In this document: positions 11,851 to 25,224 of the stretch, one piece after another
Position numbering within the stretch: position 1 is the first letter of the stretch
How the letters are laid out: every line of letters starts with the position of its first letter
DNA from: Rhyacophila brunnea
Taxonomy: Eukaryota; Arthropoda; Insecta; Trichoptera; Rhyacophilidae
Assembly (NCBI GenBank): GCA_022495005.1
Contig: JAGYXB010001358.1
Location: 1 to 64,000 of the forward strand
Length of the DNA: 64,000 nucleotides
Direction: 5' to 3'
The notes under the pieces: model-generated
Told to the model about the DNA's origin: nothing
Database searches by the model: none
What the model saw: only the letters and a program-made list of their open reading frames with translations
Translations under genes and position numbers: made by a program

Positions 11851-14094
11851 GTATTGTATTTTTAACAACCAAGTATCAGATTCCGTCTTTGTGCGTATTG
11901 GCAGCGAATATAATGACATCGATCACTATTTCTGTACATCAGCGCATTGGATTAAGACAATCTAGAATTATAACATTTTTTTAAACAACCTACGGCACCT
12001 CTGAAATTTAATCTCAGCGCACACTTTGAGTGTTGGGCACACATTAGTTTGGTAGGTTTATTTCGCTCATTTGATATTTTCCGAAAATTGAGAAGTTACA
12101 ATAATATGAATTATTGATTCACTACAAAAGTGACCTAAAATCAAAAGACAATTTCGACAATGTTTGCTCAACCTTATTACCATGTCATAAATTACTCATT
12201 ACGCCTAAATAAGTAGTGCGTGACAATTACAGTCAGGGGCGTAGCAAGGTGTTTTACCGCCCGCGGCTGTAACAAAAAATGTACTACCTTCTTATATAGA
12301 TTACGTTCACCTATGTCCGGTTACTATTTAAATAATATTGATGAAATAGTTCGTACTTAATATAAGCATTTTAAAAATGTTCACCCCTATCAAACATAAC
12401 AAAAATAATTACAAGATAAAAAGAACTTTTTATATACAACTTTAAATTTTCTGTTGAATCGTATAAACTTGACTTGACTAGCTTAAACGATCAAAAAAAA
12501 TTGTATTTGATATAAATAATACTGGAATGTCATTTTGACACTCATATTGATTTCCATAGTAACGCACGTATATATTAATAATTTAGTTGCTAGGACCCCA
12601 GACCCCTAGCAACCAATAATAGTGGATTGGATTACGGATTTTTTCCGAAATAACTTTTCATACATAACAGAATTAACTGAAAATGAATTCAATTCTACTT
12701 AAAGATGGCTAAAAGTATTAAAAAATGCATTGGCACCGTGTTCTGATATATTCTAAAAGTTTGAAGTATATTTGCGCCGCAGGCACTATTTTTGACACAT
12801 GACTTTTTATCGTAATAAAAAGGATCATTCTCCTCATAATTGGTCACTTCAGGGTGAAATTTTCTTTTGACTATTTCCACTTTCTATTCCTAATATTTTC
12901 CACGATCTGGAACAGTATAGAATTATTAGAATAATATTATAATAATTTAGGAATTAAGGGGCAACGCGTATCTATAGTCTATGGGCAACGCCGTCAATAA
13001 ACCCCCCTTTTCTTGATATCGATTTCACTAGACCCAATGAACTGACTTAATTTTTTTTTTAACTAAATGTATATCTATAAACATTGTGAGATATTATTTC
13101 ATTTAAATGTGCTGATTTAAAATTAAAATTTCTTCAGTAATTTAATTAGAAATATTTCGCGGGCCTCCGAGAAAATCTTTATGTCCACCTGGTAATCTGC
13201 GCCCCCCAGTTTGAGAAACATTAGCCCATTGCATGCAATAAATTATCGATACTGCAATATTAGTATTAGTCGGTGTTGATACCGAAAGAATTTTCTCGCA
13301 AGAGATTGTTTAGGTCTACCCAAGACGACATTATCGATTCGATACTGTTTGACATCCCCACGCTAAGTATATTATAATAAAATTAGTTTATTTATGTATG
13401 TAATAGTTAAATTCTATCGTAAATATGAACGCATAAAGTAAGAAAGTCATTAATTCATTTATAGAACATCAAAAGATAAATATCACAGGGCAATCCTTCA
13501 GATAGCACATTTACACATATAAATGTTATGATACGATAAAAAATAGCCATATTATGTTATTTGTGTAAAGTCTACGAAATGATTTTAACCTAAATATTGA
13601 AACATCTAGGTACTCCTATTTTACGCTAGATGATAACCAATTGTGTAATGCTAAATAAAATACTTAATCCCCCCCTCCGTGTTATTATTTTTTTTAAACC
13701 ATTTGTTTTTCAACATTAGGCACTAAAATTACACAACAGAATTAGATCGATTATCGATCAATAACAAATAAATAAATAACATTGTCAGCGATTAGTAATA
13801 TTTGGTTAGTAATTGTTTAACAAGTAGTAACAAGTAGTCGAGAAATTATGAATATTAGATTTTTTCCTGAGTTAAAAATAACATCGATATAATTTCCTAC
13901 ATTCACAAGAAAATGAAAATGAAAATGAACATTGAAAATTATTGTGGGTAATTAACATAATATTGTTGAAAACTTTTTGAAGAAGTGCCGGAGCGCGCTC
14001 CGTCCTCATCACACCGTTTTTGATGACGTCCTAGAAGTAAAACATATTGTGTAGCTTTCGTTTATTAGGACTAGATCCTGCAAACGACTAGAAC
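11851..14094. other. Intergenic with solo element ends (plus R1 copy 3)
   Basis: 12234 has a hAT left end (CAGGGGCGTAGCAAGG). 13190-13225 has a hAT-like end (CGCCCCCCAGTTTGAGAAAC). 13262-13365 looks like the right part of a MITE with TTGATACCGAAAGAAT and GATTCGATACTGTTTGACATC. No gene is seen. Confidence 0.5.
12405..12763 (+). repeat. Dispersed repeat R1, copy 3 (3' truncated, empty TTAA site)
   Basis: It starts AATTACAAGATAAAAAGAAC and loses similarity after TTCTAAAAGTTT at 12763, so about 70 bp of the right end are missing. It carries the uninterrupted TTAA at 12483-12486. Confidence 0.88.
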
Positions 14095-14291
14095 TTATCG
14101 TAATCGATTTTTGGGTTTCTACCCTGTGTAGGTATTCCTTCTTTCCTCGACTTTTCGGGCTCGTTGCATAGGCCATTATCAAGAGATAAGAAATAAATAT
14201 CTATTGATAATGGCCTCTGCAACGAGCCCGAAACGTCGAGGAAAGAAGGAAGACCTACACAGGGTAGAAACCCAAAAATCCATTACGATAA
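14095..14291. mobile_element. Fold-back MITE, about 85-bp arms
   Basis: The left arm (TTATCGTAATCGATTTTTGG, then TACCCTGTGTAGG and GGGCTCGTTGCA) is repeated inverted on the right. A loop of about 30 bp rich in AATAAATAT lies at 14178-14205. The arms differ at only a few positions, so the insertion is fairly young. Confidence 0.88.
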
Positions 14292-14439
14292 AAAAACAAC
14301 CGTGAAAGTCTCAACCATTATAATGACTCGAACTTATATTATATTTTTTGTTATTCCGTTTGATAGATCTGTTCTCAGTACTTTGAAAGAATACTCGAAA
14401 TAATAGGAAAACTATTAAATCGAGTGAAAATATTTTAAT

Positions 14440-14572
14440 CGTTTATTTTATTGACCATTAAACCACTAAAAAAATCTCTTTGAAAAAATGCGACGCCCGG
14501 CAGGATTCCAACCTGCGCCCCTGGGACTCACGTACCTACATTTGCACTGACGACTAAGCTATACGTGTCCTA
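14440..14572 (-). repeat. tRNA-derived SINE-like unit, minus strand
   Basis: On the minus strand an A-box TAGCTTAGTCG (14551-14561) and B-box GGTTGGAATCC (14504-14514) lie at tRNA-like spacing, with a perfect GCAGG/CCTGC T-stem. The ends do not pair as an acceptor stem, so it is not a tRNA gene. The following GTCGCATTTTTTCAAAGAG segment recurs in the two plus-strand units below. Confidence 0.65.
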
Positions 14573-14657
14573 TCTAGTGGCTTTTACAATACTCTCTGAA
14601 GCACTTTCTAAATTGGGTTACATTTTAGTTTTTGTATTTTTAAAAGTAATACAATTA

Positions 14658-15957
14658 CGAGGGTGGGTCAATAAGTCCTTAGAAAAGCCGACAGGTGGCG
14701 CGACTAGTACTGTAAGCGGTTTGTTTTCATGCAGCGGCACTACCGTTTCAGTATGCTGCGAAGTTTCAATCAGATTGGTCGGGTTGTTGTGTGTTTCTCG
14801 TACATTTAAAAAAAAAATTTGCTTGTGGAAAATGGAAAAATGGAAAATGGAGAAAATTGAGTTTAGAGCTGTTATTAAACATTTTAATATAAAAGGTTAA
14901 CAGCAAAGGAAATAAAAAATGAGTTGGATTTAGTTCACGGCATATCTGCTCCTTTACTTGCAACTGTTTATAACTGGTTAAATGAATTTAAACGTGGTCG
15001 TACATCAACAAAGGATGAACCACGCTCAGGACGTCTTGTAGAGGTGACTACACCAGAAATGATCAATAAAATCCACGATATGGTGTTAAGTGACCGAAGA
15101 TTAAAGTTGAGTGAGATAATTGAGGTTACAGGGATCTCAAGAGGTAGCGTCATTTCTATTTTACATGACAAATTGGGCATGAAAAATATTTCTGCAAGAT
15201 GGGTACCGCGTTTGCTCACAGTCGACAATAAACGCAATAAGGTGGTGGCCTCTAAAGCCCTGTTGTCGCTCATGCAACGCAATCCGGATGAATGTTTTCA
15301 TCGCTTTGTGACTGTAGATGAAACATGGATACATCACTATACTCCCGAGACGAAAGAACAGTCAAAGCAGTGGATTGCGAAGGCAAACCATGTCCAAAGA
15401 AGGCGAAAACCGTAAAATCAGCTGGTAAGGTTATGGCTACTGTATTTTTGGGATGCACGTGAAATTATTTTCGTTGACTATTTGGAAAAAGGAAAAACAA
15501 TAACAGGGGATTATTATGCATCTTTATTGGACCAGCTAAAAAATAAAATTGAAGAAAAACGGCCTCATTTAAACAGGAAAAAAATCCTCTTTCATCAGAA
15601 CAATGCCCGTGTTCACACATGTTTACGATCAATGGCTAAATTGAAGAATTGAAGTTCGAATTGGTCGACCACCCACCGTATTCGCCAGATTTAGCCCCCA
15701 GTGACTTTCCTTTTCCCAAACTTAAAAAAATGGCTAAGTGGACAACGTTTTTTTTCAAATGAAGAAGTCATCGATCGGACAAATGCTTATTTTGAGGACC
15801 TTCCGAAAACTTATTTTTCTGTCGGTTTAAAAAAAATTGAGAAACGTCTAACCAAGTGTATTGAGCTCCAAGGAGATTATGTTGAGAAATAAAAAAAAAA
15901 TTCAAAAATAAAAACTGTTTTAATGCTTTTTTCTAAGGAATTATTGACCCACCCTCG
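14658..15957 (+). mobile_element. Mariner-type transposon, 1300 bp, inactive
   Basis: Inverted ends begin CGAGGGTGGGTCAATA on both sides, each flanked by the TA target duplication (14656-14657, 15958-15959). Transposase fragments run on the plus strand from about 14829 to 15892: KIEFRAVIKHFNIKG, then LATVYNWLNEFKRG, RGSVISILHDKLGM and VTVDETWIHHYTPE. Catalytic Asp 1 (GAT 15317) and the third Asp (APSD, about 15703) remain, but the second position reads HQNNA, where the family has HQDNA (AAC at 15599-15601). Frameshifts occur near 14898, 15440, 15650 and 15720. Overall length matches the family. Confidence 0.95.
14829..15892 (+). pseudogene. Mariner transposase pseudogene (DD34D family)
   Basis: The gene would encode a cut-and-paste transposase of about 345 residues: an N-terminal helix-turn-helix that binds the inverted ends, then the DD34D catalytic core. 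The longest intact stretch is 14924-15415, and the C-terminal piece is 15701-15892 (FFSNEEVIDRTNAYFEDL). At least four frameshifts and a lost catalytic Asp (Asn in its place) make it non-functional. Few in-frame stops other than those caused by shifts suggest the copy is not very old (inference). Confidence 0.93.
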
Positions 15958-15964
15958 TACCTTA

Positions 15965-16155
15965 ATTACTAACCGGTGTCAGAATCAGAGCACCAAGAGG
16001 ACAGAAAGATGTCAGTGCGAATCCCGGGACGCACAGCTTCTAATTCTAATTCTGCTGGTGTCGTATTTTTTTCAAACATATTTTTCTAGTTAAGTATATA
16101 TTTATTCCTCAGAAGCCTTTTCAAACTATATATATAATATGTTCAATAAAAGAAT
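15965..16155 (+). repeat. tRNA-derived SINE-like unit, plus strand
   Basis: It has a B-box-like GTGCGAATCCCGG and then the shared body TCTGCTGGTGTCGTATTTTT, TTTTTCTAGTTAAG and CTCAGAAGCC, ending near TATGTTCAATAAAAG. It starts eight bases after the mariner. Confidence 0.6.
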
Positions 16156-17295
16156 GTTATATTCATATTTTTTGTGATTTTTATTCGTTGAATAAAAAAA
16201 ATATTTTATTGTTTATTTTTTAATTGAGAAAGAATCCATCTCTAGTCTTAGTGTGTACGAAATATGGGCCTAAAGTTCTGTGACGTTTTTTTACATTTGA
16301 CTGCTATAATTCCGTTAATGAAATTTCAACGAAACGAGCTTTTTCATATTATAGACATTAATCTTCACCGCACAACAAAACGAGGATTAAATTTGACTGT
16401 CCACGCAGTGCCGAATTAAGGCATGTACTTTAGGGGTTCGCCGCTAGCAGGAGTCTTCATAATATGTTTATATCATCTTGCACCGATCGAGTGGTCCATT
16501 CTTCCCTCCCCTGATAAAGCACCCGTTAATGAAGAGCGCGAAGAATTGGAGATTAACTATGACCCCATAACATTCCTTCCATAGAATTAAGTATTATAAA
16601 AGTCACTATGAAATACACGGATTCGTTTTTTTTTTTAAATAAAATTTATTCTTTACAGCTATAATAATACTATAATATAAATAATGTAGATAATGATAAG
16701 TACTAAATATTATAATTCAGGCTGAGTTATACTTCAACATTGAAGCCATTCGCTCTCTTCTTCGTCGGGACCTCATGACTGAGGACCGTACCCATATGAA
16801 TCGGTCGTCTGAGAGCCTTCTTGAAATCATAATCAAATTAAATGCCGCCTGTTTAAATACTAATACATTGTATGGAACCTGAATAATAACACATTTTTAA
16901 AAAGCGATATTTCTTAAATAATATTACTGATGGGGCTTATAAATAGTGCCCCTAATTCAAGGGACTACAATGTCTTTATTCGGCCTTGCATCTGTGTGCA
17001 AGTGTGCAAGGTCATGGTCTTCAAAAGACGGTGTAGGTACAATAATATGAGTAAGTTTAGCATTTCCCACATACGATTTGTAGATTTACATCAAATAAAT
17101 ATTTTTATTTAATATATCTACTATTACTAGTGATTTACGGAATACAGTATAGACCAAAAATACATTGTATTTAAATAAGTATCTTTTATTGATTCACTCT
17201 AGAATAAAATATAAATAGTCCTAAACTATAATTATGTACCTACATTGATTTATAATATTTATGTAAGTATACTTCCAAACAATACTTATTTTACA
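16156..17295. other. AT-rich, no gene
   Basis: Apart from the LINE scrap at 16745 I see nothing. ORF 16930-17112 is not gene-like. Confidence 0.5.
16745..16825 (-). mobile_element. Short LINE 3'-end fragment
   Basis: CTCTTCTTCGTCGGGACCTC and GACTGAGGACCGTACCC correspond to the 24543-24600 end of the minus-strand LINE (CTTCTTGGTCGTGCACTCAT). Only about 80 bp remain. Confidence 0.5.
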
Positions 17296-17729
17296 TTAGC
17301 TCGTATTCTTATTAGTCCGGTGGTTGTTTATCCAGTACAAATCTTGCAATCGATTTTTAACTAACTTCCCGACTAGCTAGACATTTGAAACTTTTAGAAT
17401 ATATCAGAACACGATGCCAATGCATTCTTTTAATACTTTTAGCCATCTTTAAGTAGAATTGAATTCATTTTCAGTTAATTCTGTTTTGTATGAAAAGTTA
17501 TTTCGGAAGAAATCCGTAATCCAATCTACTATTATTGGTTGCTAAGTGGGTGGTCCTAGCAACTAAATTATTAATATATACGTGCGTTACTATAGAAATC
17601 AAAATGATATTTCAGAATTCTATATTTGTTTGTTTGTTTTTTATTTACTTCATATCAAGTACAAGTTTGAGCATATTGAGCATAATAATTTAACAGAAAA
17701 TTTAAAAAGTTCTTTTTATCTTGTAATTA
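17296..17729 (-). repeat. Dispersed repeat R1, copy 4
   Basis: Reverse orientation. Its right end extends past ACCACCGG into ACTAATAAGAATACG, shared with copy 5, so the true repeat is longer than copies 2 and 3 show. The left part is altered, with a TTTGTTTGTTTG insertion near 17627. Confidence 0.86.
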
Positions 17730-20700
17730 TGTAATTATTATGTGTTCGGAACCAAATAAATTACATATATGATATTATAATGCCAATATGCGTGGTTTGC
17801 CCATTACTATAAAATAATAATATATTTTATGTATTTTTTATTTTAATTTAGACGCTGATAAAGTGATAACATAACCAAGGATTCTCTTTGAAATTCCGAG
17901 CCTTTGAAAAGTTGGTGCTGTGCCAAACAGCGTAGACAAGTAGGTAGCTATATTACAAATGTATAAACAAAAATCAATAAAGCCTCTCAGTCTCCACAAT
18001 ATATTTTTTCCTACATCTATCCTCTCATTTCCGTGACGGATACTTTTTTCTATCGGAAAAGTTCTATATTATATTGATTGATTAAAAGAACCGACACACA
18101 CAGTATCATATACCTAATATTACATAATGTATGGTCATACACAGCGGGAAACCAGAGATATCTATATTACTTCCGTTTATATATTATTATTTGACGTATT
18201 GGTTAAGTTCACGAGTTTAGCAGAGCATGTGCAGAATTCAGATATTTAAATATTATTTTTATGAACAATCATAGATATGTAAAACGCATATATACAGCAT
18301 TCGTAACCAAAGGTGAACACAAATATTGCGTCTATAAACAATTAGTGTATGCATCGAGATTAAAATTCGAGTGAAAATATAGATAAGTATAATAGAATAT
18401 ATTGTGTGTACATACATACATACGGCAGATTATAATTCCTATTAGCAATGACTCAACTCGAACATGACATTGTATCCATGCCTTTAGTAGAGATCAAATC
18501 TTCGCACATTTTTGATAGCGATAACTGATAGCAAAATCCAATTAGTCGATATTCCCTGACGACAAGATAGAAATGAGGTAACGATTTATATCATAACTGT
18601 CGTCGTTCAATATGCATGAGAATCACTGATTGCTCAATTGTATCGGTTTAAGAGACGTGGAGCGTGGAGGCATGACCCACTGAACGATTTTGAGGCCCAC
18701 CTCGATAAGAAAAACATGAAAAAAATCTCTTAGAATCCTAGAATCATATCATATACCAATAATTATTATTGAAGGTGACAATGATGAAAAATAATAATAT
18801 CAGTGGTGTAGAATTATGCCGTGTCCACATTGGCAACAAGTTGCTGGCAACCTCAGTAAATTTCACGATAATTATCATAATTTATATGATCATAAATTAT
18901 TTTGATCGAAATCGAATCTGTTTGAGTTATTATGTAGTTTGGTATGCTTTCGGTAATATTTCATACTCAATTTGTAATAAATACACGTAGGTACTTGTAA
19001 GATTTTGGTATACTTGAATAATTGTGTGACAGGTTTGAGCTGTTTCGAGGCCCTCTTTTAAATTTTCTGACGAATCGATTGTCAAAGAATATCACCGCTG
19101 GTATTGGTCTCATTACTTTTTTGATGTTTTATGTAAAGACCCACAAACACATCAACTCGTCACCATATTCTTCCTTGTGTATCACCCATCATTTAGAATG
19201 GCTCCAGTTAAAAGGCTACACTCGTTACGACACATTTACATTCTGCCATCAGGAGGTTGGAATATATGAATAAGCAAATAATCCCTTACAGAGTGAGTGG
19301 TCTCCTCTTCTGTGCCGTCCCTTGTTGTTTCCAGTTACAATCAGCTCAATATAATATGGAGTCATCTTTTCTGACAGTCTGTCCATGTGAAAATGTGAAA
19401 AACCTTACGGTAAATGGTGGTAAATTAAACAATTAACGCAACATTTATTTAAGAATACTTTAATATATTGATATAAAATCTATTTGATAAATAGAAAAAA
19501 GTCAAATTTTCTTTCCTGTCATCAAACGTTTTTTTATAAATAATTGTGCTTACTTGTCTTGCTCATCCCAGCAATACATATTGATAGAATTGCAGCTTAA
19601 TAATTTAAGATGTTATATTTTGTGTTACCTATGCGTAAAAACTATATATATTTTCATGAAAATAAAATAATTATTTAAATGTTTTTCATTTCTTCTCTAT
19701 CACCATAGAAATATTTTCATATTTTGCGAGGGACGGTAAATACCCTTGGCCGGGCGCAATATTTATAATAATATTATTATGATACCTAACCAAAGAAGTT
19801 GAAGAAAAACGCCTTATTATAATATGCAAATAGAGTTTGTATCATTAACGTGAAGGGTACATTTATCATTGCTAAACTTGTGGTCTGATATTATTTATTA
19901 GGGCAGTGATAGATAAAAATGATTTATATTAACCTGAAAAGAAGTATATTGAACCATCTTTATTCAGATGAACAGTCACATAGAATTTTAAAAAAGTATT
20001 TAATTAACTTATAAAAGCAAGGCCACCGCCATCTTTACATTAATAAAGCCTGAGCATAACTTTTTGCACAAGCAACGAGTAGTCCACTGCCATACTATTT
20101 ATTGATAACGTACTTGCAAGCAGAGTTTGGTATTCTATAATGACTGAAGAGTATAAATAAGTTATTAGTTATTGTCGTTTAGAATCGATTGTCACATTGA
20201 CAAACGTCCTAGTGTATTATATTATTATACACAGAAGAAGTTTACTTACTTTGATCGACACTTCCAATTATTAATAACACAGAACCACTAAATCAGATAA
20301 ACTCCAAGGTATCCAAGATACGTTAGAGCGGAGCGGAAAGGTATGACCAGTCGTGAATGTATCGGCTTTCCTCTTCAGTCGGCAATGGCAAGGTACATCA
20401 GGCACATACATAAATCCGTTTAACTGCTGAAAGCGCGTTTACACGCCGTAATTACACAAATTAACTAATTGCGGCATATAATAATAATATTATCTTTCTA
20501 TCCTACTCTACCGTTCTCGTTAGCAAGTGTTGTGATACAAAAAGTTCATTACACTCATTGTATTACAGTAGTTCACTGTTTACCTGCCTAAGATTAGTAA
20601 AAGAAAAAAATATACTATTTAAAAACCATCCCTGGCTTCCAAATCAAAGATGTCTTGCTTCACTTTAACAGTTCAACAAACACGCCTGCGTGGACGATGA

Positions 20701-21599
20701 TTACTCAATGTTATCAAACAAAATCATAAAATGAAGAAAGTGTTCCCCTTTAATTATTTTGTAGATTATTAATACGTGAAAATAGCATTTTTGAGGGGTG
20801 AAAAGATATGTATGAGTTACCCCAAATAATTTTGTTGAATCGATAGGCTATATAGATCTTAATAGCGTATGCTTGCAAGTGATTAATACCTACCAAATAC
20901 CTACATAGGTATTACAATGGTACGGCTCGGTTGGCGGTAAGGGTGGCGTTCGACGTCACTCAACCGTAGCCTACTTATTACGGTTTAAACTTAAATGCGT
21001 AACTTTATTCTAAACCAAATGAAGGCACCTACTTAATTCAGTTTTTTTATTATCATCGCAATGACCTCTCCTTATTTCACAGCTCCACGATAACCTTCGA
21101 TACATTATCTTCAAATGATTGATTCCAATTCATTCGAGGGAGACAAATTACAGTCGCTTTTTTGTGAAGGTTTAAGAAAACAATTAAAGAAGAAGTACAA
21201 ATAATGATACAAGTAAAAAAAAAACTACATAATCATTCATATCACCACATGACATACATAATTATGGGTGAAACATGATTCAATCATTATTCTAACTGCT
21301 TCTATGTATGGATATTATTTTATTCCTAATATTTTACTACATATACCAACCCATTTAATGTGAATGTGCATATAACCTTTTTCCTTCAAATACTATAAAT
21401 ACATGAATGGCTATACAAAATGACAATATTTTTTACTTGGAGTATAATTGATTGATTGATTCTTCATTATCTTTTCACTTGCATATAACTTCTACGGCTC
21501 TACGTTCGAGTAAGCTTCTAGGATTCATCATGCGACAATCCAAACCATTCAAGAATCCAAATGTCTTACTTTTCATGTATTATTTAATTTTGTGATACC
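17730..21599. other. AT-rich, 3.9 kb without gene
   Basis: It contains ACATACATACATACG (about 18410) and two related scraps: AGGTTTGAGCTGTTTCGAGG at 19031 resembles 29855, and GATTTTGAGGCCCACCTCGATA at 18690 resembles 29580. Small frames at 18769 and 19022 lack motifs. Confidence 0.5.
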
Positions 21600-21910
21600 T
21601 GGGTTCAACCAATATCTTGAGCTAGCCACAGAACCCGGGATATCTCAGTACACTCTACGTCTCATTAGTGCGTAGCATTATTGAATATCGGTCGATTATC
21701 TGGTGACCTTATAAAATTTTCTATAAGCTTATTTTAGAACGCTTCCAGAAGAAATTTCTTCGATGTCTTTATTTTAAGACATTTAACTTTTAATTTTCCT
21801 TTCGATAATTCGTCAAATGATTATTTTCCGACTGCCTTTCTACAAGGCATGCTTACTTTCTCTTGAATCTCGTCGGTCACTCTGCTCTGAAAGAAGCAGA
21901 AGAGCGCGAG
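21600..21910 (+). mobile_element. Jockey/CR1-like LINE remnant
   Basis: One frame reads RSIIEYRSIIW, then LERFQKKFLRCLYFKTFNF. This corresponds to the VRS-LEY-SV-W and IQ-KFLR motifs downstream of the reverse-transcriptase core. Further on, LESRRSLCS appears in another frame. Confidence 0.7.
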
Positions 21911-22899
21911 GGTGGAGCACCTTGGTCGCACGGAAGGTGGTTGTATTTCAGCGTAGTCGGGATCCTCAAACCACTGAAGAGAAGAGATTTAACTGTGAAG
22001 ACGATTTACTCACATGGCCACCGGTTTTCTTGTATTCCTTAAGGGTTGAACTCTTATAAAATACACACAGTCAATGAATCAGTACTACAATACGTAGAAT
22101 CGTCTGCGATGAAAGATTAGTAATGTGTTCTCTTATAAAGTCGCGGATTCGAATTCCGGGTCTGGTAAATTCACTTTTGTTATTTTTCAACGTGTGTTTT
22201 GGACCTAATAATTTAAGCGAGACGTGGCTAATATCAATTTCTCATTCAAAAATATATTATATAGGTATGTTAAGAAACCTCTTCGTATGGTGACTAATCG
22301 TTATCTAATTGTGTAGACGTAATGAAAAAAAAAATAGTTATCTAATCCTATTCAATTTATATGCAATCAGAAAGGTTGGAAAGAAATAGTTAGAGTACCC
22401 AGGTCTAAGTATCAATTTTTAATTGTACTGGACAGATAGGTAAAAATATTTCTAGAGAAACATACAAAATAGCTAACAAACATCTCGTCTAGGTACCAAA
22501 TATAGCTTTATTGTCAACTTTAACACGACAACGTTTACAATAATATCCTTATATATTAATAAATGGTATGTGATCATTTTAGGATGGGAAAAGACGTGTC
22601 ATCATAATGATATATCCATATTTCATATTATGAAGACTAAAGAGTGTTCAGACTTCGCTTCCACATATACCCCAAATTCTTAATTTTCGTCCGTACTATT
22701 AATAATAATATAACATAGGTAATTCGCGCGATAAGTTCGTTTGAAAATAGAATAACGTGTCAACGTTGTGCTTTATGAAAATAGCCGTAGTAGGTAATAA
22801 AATAATTATGTGCTCCAGTTTTCCATTTCTTCATTCGTGTGTAATTACGACCATTAACAGAAGCAATAATAATTGCTAAACGCGCCTAAAACAACGTCA

Positions 22900-23192
22900 C
22901 AGTGTTCCATTTATTCGTTGTTGCCCGGTGAACCGAGCACACCTTTTTTCCTGTGCTGCAGCGAGCGAACCGAACGGTCCCGGTATTCGGGTATTAGATA
23001 ATTCTCCGGCTCTGCCCGTGTCCTGTTGAGCGCTCACTTTGTGACAGCGCCGTTTTACCCGCATTGTCTTTTCGTCGTACACTCGTACTTATCATTCGGG
23101 AAGTATCATTCGACCGAGAGACTTGCGGAATTGTGCGCGGAACCGACAGACCGACATTTCGACGTTTTAAAAACCTTCCAAATTCAAAAAAG
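22900..23192 (+). promoter_or_regulatory. CpG-rich promoter block with candidate non-coding 5' exon
   Basis: An island of GC- and CpG-rich sequence in otherwise AT-rich DNA ends in a strong splice donor (AAAAAAG then GTGAGTCG, cut after 23192). The last 100 bases contain no ATG, as expected for a leader exon. The nearest plus-strand coding sequence is the calcyphosin-like gene. Its exon 2 has an acceptor at 33767 followed two bases later by ATG, so this exon could be an alternative leader for that gene (inference). It may instead belong to a gene I cannot see. Confidence 0.45.
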
Positions 23193-24536
23193 GTGAGTCG
23201 AATTTTTGTTTTCTCGATTGTCTTTTGACATTTCCCGGTTGATTTTCCGCGCTCCTGTCAAACGATATAATTCGAATCGCCTTCATTTTAATCGGTTCTT
23301 TTTGCTAAAAAATCTGCATTAAATGTTGCAAAATACAACACTGATACATTCGTTTATCTTCTGTTTATACCCTTATAAACTCATCAGACAAATTTATATA
23401 TTGTAATAGTGTTATTTTCAATTTTACGTAATATTGAAAAATTGTGAGCCATTTTATATTATGTGAGGAATCTATAGTTGAAAATTTTGTATAAATAAAG
23501 AAGCAACAAGCAAATCTAAAAATAGCAACAAATTTTTATTTTCATAAGTAAATTAAAAGCAATTTGCGCGATAAGGTACAGTAGGCTGCTTATTATTCTA
23601 AAAATGTTTTTCAGCGTCAAATTTGAATCTTAAATGAACTATTCAATTAAATTTGTTATGAAAATTTTATCTTTGATCAAATAACATAATATCTATTCAT
23701 ATATCTTATTTAATTAACGCATATAAAACTATTATTAAAGGAAATATAAAAATTCACCATGTATTGTTGTTACATAATGATTGATAAATCTTTTTTCGGA
23801 TTGCATATTATGTAAAAAAAGCTGATAAACATTTTTATATTCATTTTAAAGAAGATATATATTTATTTTATTAATTGAATCCTCACAGTTTTCCCCAAGA
23901 ATAACAACATGAAAACATTTTCATTTAAAATAACTAATCGCTTTATTAGTAAAGTTGTCATATACAATATTAATTTTTCTTTTTGTTTTCCTTTGCATAC
24001 GTATATGAAAATCATCAATCAAACAACGAATACATAATGATATCGACTACCTCAAAAATGTCATATTTTGATAGATACCATTAAATAGAGCCATCATAAA
24101 TAATCTACAGTAATTATTTTACCATTCAATTTAAAATAAAAGCATTGTGCGCCTATACTTTTTTTAATATTTTGTAACGTGCAAAAAAAAATATTATATT
24201 ATGTAATAATTTAGTGTAAATATTGAAAGAATGTAGCACTTAAGGTATAGCACCTGTCTCTAAAGCCATGGTTGTGTGTATTTGATCCAATGGATTGAGA
24301 GAATGGCTAACGATCGTTCATTAAAAAATCTTTTACCATGACCGTCGCTTTGTGGTAGGCCATATTATGCTGCACTTAGTAACGCAAATGGCATTTTTTT
24401 ACTTAAATAACTTTAAAGTTGTTTGGTTAACAATTTTTACCACAGCTGTGCAGTTACAGGTCCTATGTCACGGGTTCCAAATGATGTTCGAGTCGCAACG
24501 TTCTCTTATAATCATGTAAAATATGTAAAAGTTTTG
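23193..24536. other. Very AT-rich sequence after the candidate leader exon
   Basis: If the exon ending at 23192 is real this is intron. No coding sequence or repeat family is recognised. Confidence 0.5.
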
Positions 24537-25020
24537 TATGCATCTTCTTCTTGGTCGTGCACTCATGGCTGAGGATCGTGACCACATTCAAATTTCGCCA
24601 TCTTTTGAGCGACCAAGACTTTCCATCCTTCTCGATCTTCCGCTTCTCTCAGGGCAGAATGGATGGTGCCCTCAGTCAGCTCTTTCACTTAGTCGCTCCA
24701 TCGCGCAGACGCTCTTCCTCTGCTTCGCCTTCCCTGGAGGCTACCCAAAACTACCAGTCTCTCCAGGTTGTCCGGTCCGCGCCTGACAATATGTCCAAAA
24801 AACTGCAGAATTCTTCTCAGACATATCGTCGAGAGCCGTTCCTTTATCTTCAGTCTCTGGATGATTGACTGGTTCGTCCTGTGCTCCGTCCAAGAAATGC
24901 GAAGCATTCGGCGCCAACACCACATCTCAAAGGCATCAATTGCCTTCCGTTCTCTTGCCTTCAGGGTCCACGACTCGACTCCGTATAGAAATGTATTGTA
25001 TGTTGTAATGTAATGTATTG
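24537..25020 (-). mobile_element. LINE ORF2 C-terminus, minus strand
   Basis: The open minus frame 24689-25030 encodes YGVESWTLKARERKAIDAFE, MWCWRRMLRISWTEHRTN, LQFFGHIVRRGPDNLERLV and RRSRGRASARWSD. This is the C-terminal region of insect endonuclease/reverse-transcriptase LINEs. Upstream coding is missing. A fragment of the same 3' end is at 16745-16825. Confidence 0.88.
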
Positions 25021-25224
25021 TTGTATGCATAAAAACGCATTTTAATGGGGCGAAGAAAATTCAAGTATAAAAATTATCACAGTTTCTCTCATTCTATCCA
25101 TGTTTTCATGTGCATTCCCAATCATCATTCATCACTCTGTTGTTGTACATGTTTTTTTTTTATCAATTATTATCACATTTTATTCAATTGGCAAATTTCT
25201 GTTTGTTTACACTGTCAACAATTC

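Noticed and set aside
14489..14570. Possible tRNA gene on the minus strand
   Set aside because: A-box, B-box and T-stem are present, but the acceptor ends do not pair and no anticodon arm is clear; called SINE-like.
18405..18430. ACAT microsatellite and scattered TACCTAC words
   Set aside because: Too short and too common across the window to list as features.
24551..24868. Plus-strand frames of 82-105 codons
   Set aside because: They are antisense to the LINE C-terminus encoded on the minus strand.
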